A stretch of DNA of 17,031 nt from UBA4644 sp900555855. GTDB lineage: Bacteria > Bacillota > Clostridia > Oscillospirales > Butyricicoccaceae. This document shows, in pieces, positions 13,886-17,031 of the stretch (its first letter is position 1; every line of letters starts with the position of its first letter). The translations under genes and the position numbers were made by a program. The notes below the pieces were generated by a model. It was not told the origin of the DNA. It saw nothing but the letters and a program-made list of their open reading frames with translations, and did not search any database. The stretch lies in assembly GCA_052289195.1 (NCBI GenBank), contig DAWAJD010000034.1:1-17031 (forward strand), in the 5' to 3' direction.

Positions 13886-14134
13886 ATGTACTCTTGCAAC
13901 AACTGTAATTCCTGCGGCCGGGGCAACGGCTTCTTCGCTAACTATCAGCCCTTCTGGATCATCGTGGTCATCGCCATCGTCATCATCTGGGTCCATTACG
14001 GCTGCGGCGCCTGGGGCAACGGCTGCTGCAACAGCTGCTGCTGTGACAACGACTGCTGCTGCAACAACAACTGCGGCTGCAACAACAACTGCGGCTGCAA
14101 CAACAACTGCGGCTGCGGCAACGGCTGCTGCTGA
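13886..14134 (+). CDS. Cysteine-rich membrane-anchored miniprotein (82 aa)
   Basis: An 82-residue protein with 20 cysteines. Residues 4-10 carry CNNCNSC, residues 23-38 are a hydrophobic transmembrane helix, and the C-terminal half is nearly all Cys, Asn and Gly, ending in three perfect NNNCGC repeats. The start ATG 13886 follows GAGGAGGGA with good spacing and a terminator follows, so it is a genuine gene. Resemblance to Cys-rich spore-coat or metal-binding peptides is only compositional. It follows the SLH gene by 76 bases and no clear sigma-A promoter lies between, so it may be co-transcribed or use another sigma factor. I do not recognise a family. Confidence 0.82.
   Translation: MYSCNNCNSCGRGNGFFANYQPFWIIVVIAIVIIWVHYGCGAWGNGCCNSCCCDNDCCCNNNCGCNNNCGCNNNCGCGNGCC
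14063..14116 (+). repeat. Three perfect 18-base tandem repeats within the Cys-rich gene
   Basis: AACAACAACTGCGGCTGC occurs three times without a difference (14063-14080, 14081-14098, 14099-14116), encoding NNNCGC each time. The identity of silent positions implies recent duplication and a length that could change by slippage while keeping the frame. Confidence 0.95.
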
Positions 14135-14166
14135 GCGCAGGCCGGAAGTCCAAATAACATAAGCGC

Positions 14167-14200
14167 GCCCCCGCGGAGAGCCTTCTCCGCGGGGGCTTTT
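14167..14200 (+). terminator. Intrinsic terminator after the Cys-rich gene
   Basis: GCCCCCGCGGAGA (14167-14179) pairs perfectly with TCTCCGCGGGGGC (14184-14196) around a GCCT loop, followed by TTTTA. A 13-base GC-rich stem compensates for the short T-run. Confidence 0.85.
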
Positions 14201-14220
14201 ACTGCGGCGCGAAAAAGCGC

Positions 14221-14249
14221 TTTACAAGCTTCGGGGAATCTGTCATAAT
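14221..14249 (+). promoter_or_regulatory. Promoter of the CofE-like gene
   Basis: TTTACA (14221-14226) and CATAAT (14244-14249) are 17 bases apart, each one base off consensus, and lie directly after the preceding terminator. Confidence 0.7.
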
Positions 14250-14297
14250 AAAAAACAGAGAACATCTGTGAAATCTGATCGTTTGGAGGATCGAGCT

Positions 14298-15488
14298 ATG
14301 CGTACTGTCGGCGTTATTTCCAGAGGGATCCGCGCGCCCATCATCCGGGAGGGGGACGACCTGGCGTCCATTGTGACGGAATGTGTCGTGGGCGCTTCCC
14401 GGGAGGCCGGGTTTGCCTTTCATGACCGGGATGTGGTGGCCGTGACGGAATCTGTGGTGGCCCGGGCCGCCGGGAATTATGCCTCCGTGGAGGACATTGC
14501 ACAGGATATCCGGAAGAAATTCGCCTGCGACCATCTGGGCGTGATCTTCCCCATCACCTCCCGCAACCGCTTTGCCATCGTGCTGCGGGGCGTGGCCATG
14601 GGCGTGAAAAGGATCACGCTGATGCTCAGCTATCCCACCGATGAGGTGGGCAATCATCTGTTTGACGAGGAGATGCTGGAGCAGGCGGGCGTCAACCCCT
14701 ACAGCGATGTGCTCACGGAGGCGGACTACCGGCGGGCCTTCGGCAACCCGGTCCATCCCTTTACCGGCATGGATTATGTGGCCTATTATAAGCAGCTTAT
14801 CGAGGACTGCGGCTGTCAGGCGGAGATCCTCTTTGCCAACCGGCCCGAAGCCATCCTGTCCCATACCCGGTCCGTCCTCTGCTGCGATATCCACACTCGC
14901 CGCCGCACCCAGGCCCGCCTGAACAAGGCCGGGGCGGAAAAGGCGCTGTGTCTGGATGAGATCCTCAACGAGAGCGTGGACGGCAGCGGCTATAACGAGC
15001 AGTATGGCCTTTTGGGCTCCAACAAGGCCACGGAGGACCGGATCAAGCTCTTCCCCCGGGACTGCGCCCGGTTCGTGGACCGGCTGGCGGCGCTGCTGCG
15101 GCAGGCCACGGGCAAGAACATCGAGTGTATGATCTATGGCGACGGCGCCTTTAAGGATCCTGTGGGCAAGATCTGGGAGCTGGCAGATCCGGTGGTCTCT
15201 CCGGCCTGCACCCCCGGCCTGCTGGGCACGCCCAACGAGCTGAAGATCAAATATCTGGCAGACAACGATTATGCGGGCCTTACCGGCGAGGCACTGCGGC
15301 AGGCCGTGCGCCAGTCCATTCAGGACAAGCAGGGCGACCTGAAGGGCAGCATGGCCAGCCAGGGCACCACGCCCCGGCAGCTCACCGACCTGCTGGGCTC
15401 TCTCTGCGATCTGACCTCCGGCTCCGGCGATAAGGGCACGCCCATCGTACTGATCCAGGGCTATTTTGACGATTATTCCAAGGAATAA
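14298..15488 (+). CDS. Coenzyme F420:L-glutamate ligase family protein (CofE-like)
   Basis: A 396-residue protein whose first 150 residues match the F420_ligase (CofE, PF01996) pattern: MRTVGVISRGIRAPIIREGDD at the start and DRDVVAVTESVVARAAGNY at about 42-60. CofE adds glutamates to the cofactor F420 using GTP, but is usually about 250 residues; this version carries a longer C-terminal region. Gut Clostridia generally are not known to make F420, and no other F420 gene is present here, so the true substrate is open; a different gamma-glutamyl or amide ligation is possible. ATG 14298 follows GGAGG by eight bases; the in-frame GTG at 14268 lacks a ribosome site. It stands alone with its own promoter. 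Confidence 0.75.
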   Translation: MRTVGVISRGIRAPIIREGDDLASIVTECVVGASREAGFAFHDRDVVAVTESVVARAAGNYASVEDIAQDIRKKFACDHLGVIFPITSRNRFAIVLRGVAMGVKRITLMLSYPTDEVGNHLFDEEMLEQAGVNPYSDVLTEADYRRAFGNPVHPFTGMDYVAYYKQLIEDCGCQAEILFANRPEAILSHTRSVLCCDIHTRRRTQARLNKAGAEKALCLDEILNESVDGSGYNEQYGLLGSNKATEDRIKLFPRDCARFVDRLAALLRQATGKNIECMIYGDGAFKDPVGKIWELADPVVSPACTPGLLGTPNELKIKYLADNDYAGLTGEALRQAVRQSIQDKQGDLKGSMASQGTTPRQLTDLLGSLCDLTSGSGDKGTPIVLIQGYFDDYSKE

Positions 15489-15498
15489 AATGGCTTTT

Positions 15499-15524
15499 TT
15501 CCCGGCGGCCCGGGCCGCCGGGAA
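15499..15524. terminator. Perfect GC palindrome, probable weak terminator
   Basis: A perfect 26-base palindrome whose arms (15499-15511 and 15512-15524) read TTCCCGGCGGCCC and its complement. It lies ten bases after the CofE-like stop. The downstream flank GCACTTTTG is a poor T-run, so it may act as a weak terminator or mRNA 3' end. Confidence 0.5.
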
Positions 15525-15600
15525 GCACTTTTGCGAGGATTCGACAGAATAGCCAAAAATAACACGACGGTTTCGTGAAATTTTCTGGAACAATTCGGTA

Positions 15601-15628
15601 TTGCAAAGCGCCGGTTTTTCGGTACAAT
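15601..15628 (+). promoter_or_regulatory. Promoter of xpt
   Basis: TTGCAA (15601-15606) and TACAAT (15623-15628) are 16 bases apart. The leader to the xpt start is only about 25 bases, leaving no room for a riboswitch in front of xpt. Confidence 0.7.
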
Positions 15629-15661
15629 AGAAGTATCGTGGTACGAGGGGAGGCGGTTTCC

Positions 15662-16234
15662 TTGCAGATCCTGGAGGAGCGCATCCGGCGGGACGGACTT
15701 GTCCTGGCGGGCGGCGTCCTGAAGGTGGACGGATTTCTGAACCACCAGATGGATATCCAGCTGTGCAACCAGATGGGCAAGGAATGGGCTCGCCTGTTTG
15801 AGGGCTGCGGCATCAATAAAATTCTTACCATAGAGGCATCCGGAATCGGTATCGCATGTATCGCGGCGCAGTACTTCGGGTGCCCCGTTGTTTTTGCCAA
15901 GAAAAGCAAGAGCAAGAACATCCCCGGCGATGTCTGGACGGCCAGGGTGGAATCCTTTACCCATGGCGGCGTCAACGATGTGATCGTCTCCAAAAAATAT
16001 TTGGGGCCGGAGGACCGGGTGCTGATCATCGACGATTTCCTGGCCAACGGCGCGGCCCTGCAGGGGCTGATCGATATCGTCCGGCAGGCCGGCGCACAGC
16101 TGGTAGGCGCGGGGATCGCCGTGGAAAAGGCCTTCCAGAAGGGCGGCGACCGGATCCGGGAGCAAGGCGTCCGGGTGGAATCGCTGGCCCGCGTGGCGGA
16201 GATGGATCCGGAAAAGGGCATCCGCTTCTGCTGA
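15662..16234 (+). CDS. xpt: Xanthine phosphoribosyltransferase
   Basis: A 190-residue cytoplasmic enzyme converting xanthine and PRPP to XMP for purine salvage. It aligns along its length with the Bacillus Xpt I remember: VLKVDGFLNHQMD (about 17-29), ILTIEASGIGIA (about 54-65), PVVFAKKSKS (about 74-83) and the PRPP-binding loop VLIIDDFLANGAA (about 121-133), then VEKAFQKG and RVESLARV. The start is TTG 15662, eight bases after GGGGAGG (15647-15653), matching the family N-terminus; a longer in-frame ATG at 15575 lies upstream of the promoter. In Bacillus xpt has its own guanine riboswitch; here the riboswitch lies after the gene. Confidence 0.92.
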   Translation: MQILEERIRRDGLVLAGGVLKVDGFLNHQMDIQLCNQMGKEWARLFEGCGINKILTIEASGIGIACIAAQYFGCPVVFAKKSKSKNIPGDVWTARVESFTHGGVNDVIVSKKYLGPEDRVLIIDDFLANGAALQGLIDIVRQAGAQLVGAGIAVEKAFQKGGDRIREQGVRVESLARVAEMDPEKGIRFC

Positions 16235-16272
16235 GCGGCGCCGGAAAAGCAAAAAGCGAAAAGTTCATACAG

Positions 16273-16341
16273 GTCGATATATATCAAATGATGTGGTTTT
16301 GAAGTCTCTACCCGGCTGCCGTAAATGGCCGGACTATCGAC
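16273..16341 (+). promoter_or_regulatory. Purine riboswitch aptamer, guanine type
   Basis: P1 is GTCGATA (16273-16279) with TATCGAC (16335-16341). Loop 2 carries TGATGTGG, joining 2/3 carries AAGTCTCTACC, and loop 3 carries GCCGTAAAT, all canonical. The specificity base (position 74 in xpt numbering) is C at 16334, which pairs with guanine or hypoxanthine; adenine switches have U. P2 is short (TCAAA/TTTGA). No clear promoter lies between xpt and the aptamer, so the message probably continues from xpt. Confidence 0.9.
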
Positions 16342-16380
16342 GGAGCGCAGAAGGGCAGAGGGCCTTTTTGTCTCATCCGC

Positions 16381-16414
16381 CGTGGAGACTGAAATGCAGT
16401 CCCCGCGTTTTTTT
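16381..16414 (+). terminator. Riboswitch expression platform terminator
   Basis: CGTGGAGACTG (16381-16391) pairs with CAGTCCCCGCG (16397-16407), with one mismatch and one G-T, followed by seven T. Its left arm can instead pair with the aptamer core: 16303-16311 (AGTCTCTAC) with 16382-16390 (GTGGAGACT), nine consecutive pairs including one G-T. Ligand binding would hold the core and let the terminator form, so guanine turns the next gene off. Confidence 0.8.
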
Positions 16415-16415
16415 G

Positions 16416-16439
16416 TTCCATAGCGCGAAAGCGATGGAA
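16416..16439 (+). other. GNRA-tetraloop hairpin before the bmp start
   Basis: TTCCAT (16416-16421) pairs with ATGGAA (16434-16439), and CGC (16424-16426) with GCG (16431-16433) around a GAAA tetraloop, with AG bulged. It lies right after the T-run, where read-through transcripts would carry it; a stabilising role is only a guess. Confidence 0.55.
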
Positions 16440-16486
16440 ATACATCGGTGAAAAACCAACCAACAAGTGATTTGGAGGAAAAGATC

Positions 16487-17031
16487 ATGAAAAAGCTTGC
16501 AGCTCTGCTCCTGGCTCTCGTTATGTGCCTCAGCCTCTGCGCCTGCGGCGGCGGAAACAACGACAGCAAAACCGAGATGAAGGTCGGCTTCATCTTCCTG
16601 CACGACGAAAACTCCACCTACGACCTGAACTTCATCAACGCCGCCAAGGCTGCCTGCGAGCAGCTGGGCGTCACCCCTGTCATGAAGACCAATGTCCCCG
16701 AGGGCCAGGAGTGCTACGACAAGGCTGCTGAGCTGGTAGACGACGGCTGCTCCGTAATCTTCGCCGATTCCTTCGGCCACGAGGATTTTATGATCCAGGC
16801 CGCCAAGGAGTTCCCGAATGTGCAGTTCTGCCATTCTACCGGCACCAAGGCCCACACGGAGAACCTGTCCAACTACCACAACGCCTTTGCTTCTATCTAC
16901 GAGGGCCGCTATCTGGCCGGTATCGTGGCCGGCATGAAGCTGAATGAGATGATCGCCGCCGGCGAGTTCACCGCCGAAGAGGCCAAGATCGGCTATGTGG
17001 GCGCGTTCACCTACGCCGAAGTGGTCTCCGG
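16487..17031 (+). CDS. BMP/PnrA-family nucleoside-binding lipoprotein (partial)
   Basis: The first 181 residues of a binding lipoprotein of the BMP (PF02608) family, which serve ABC importers of nucleosides such as inosine and guanosine. A basic start and hydrophobic core lead to the lipobox LCAC, with Cys20 the lipidated residue. KVGFIFLHDENSTYDLNF (about 32-49) is the typical first beta strand and ligand-contact loop, and FADSFGHEDFMIQAAKEFP and EGRYLAGIVAGMKL follow in family order. ATG 16487 is eight bases after GGAGG (16474-16478). The guanine riboswitch ahead supports a purine ligand. The gene runs off the window end; permease and ATPase genes are expected beyond. Confidence 0.9.
   Translation, partial: MKKLAALLLALVMCLSLCACGGGNNDSKTEMKVGFIFLHDENSTYDLNFINAAKAACEQLGVTPVMKTNVPEGQECYDKAAELVDDGCSVIFADSFGHEDFMIQAAKEFPNVQFCHSTGTKAHTENLSNYHNAFASIYEGRYLAGIVAGMKLNEMIAAGEFTAEEAKIGYVGAFTYAEVVS

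Noticed and set aside
14063..14116. CRISPR-like short repeats
   Set aside because: The repeats are directly adjacent with no spacers and are in-frame codon repeats of the Cys-rich protein.
14199..15593. 464-residue minus-strand frame over the CofE-like gene
   Set aside because: No ribosome site or recognisable motif; the plus-strand gene has both plus a promoter.
16273..16341. Adenine-sensing variant of the purine riboswitch
   Set aside because: The specificity position is C (16334), which selects guanine or hypoxanthine; adenine switches carry U.

Overview
The window is a high-GC stretch of low-redundancy bacterial chromosome. Strong AGGAGG-type ribosome binding sites, intrinsic terminators, SLH and Bmp/TrpX-type lipoproteins and a purine riboswitch point to a Clostridia member. 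An Oscillospiraceae-like gut bacterium is my best guess; this is an inference from gene content and style, not a database result. I see no phage, transposase or CRISPR genes.

Layout. (1) 1-300 is a gene-free stretch of nested GC palindromes. (2) 284-3412 is a TrpXYZ-type ABC importer operon (binding lipoprotein, permease, ATPase) with a near-ideal promoter. Its leader encodes a 24-residue peptide very rich in Tyr and Phe, followed by an intrinsic terminator. This looks like classical ribosome-mediated attenuation and is the most interesting feature of the window. (3) 3483-4383, minus strand, holds a lipoprotein of unknown function and tRNA-Arg(ACG). (4) 4490-12068 looks like one eight-gene operon: AI-2E-family membrane protein, DUF6512-type membrane protein, ABC-F ATPase, WYL regulator, HAD phosphatase, biotin-protein ligase, PhzF-like protein and NimA/PNPOx-like protein. 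Its genes are tightly spaced or overlapping, and it ends at a bidirectional terminator. (5) 12108-12434, minus strand, is a small predicted membrane protein whose promoter overlaps a LexA-box-like palindrome. (6) 12560-14200 holds an SLH-domain secreted protein and an 82-residue, 20-cysteine membrane-anchored miniprotein. (7) 14221-15488 is a CofE-like (F420 gamma-glutamyl ligase family) gene. (8) 15601-17031 holds xpt (xanthine phosphoribosyltransferase), then a guanine-type purine riboswitch, then a Bmp/PnrA-like nucleoside-binding lipoprotein cut off by the window end.

How the parts work together. Two import systems are each preceded by a premature-termination device. The first senses aromatic amino acid supply through translation of a leader peptide. 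The second senses guanine or hypoxanthine through an aptamer. Purine salvage (xpt) and nucleoside uptake (bmp) sit side by side on either side of the riboswitch. The eight-gene operon mixes translation-associated (ABC-F), repair and metabolite-clearing (HAD, PhzF, PNPOx) and cofactor (BirA) functions under one recognisable promoter.
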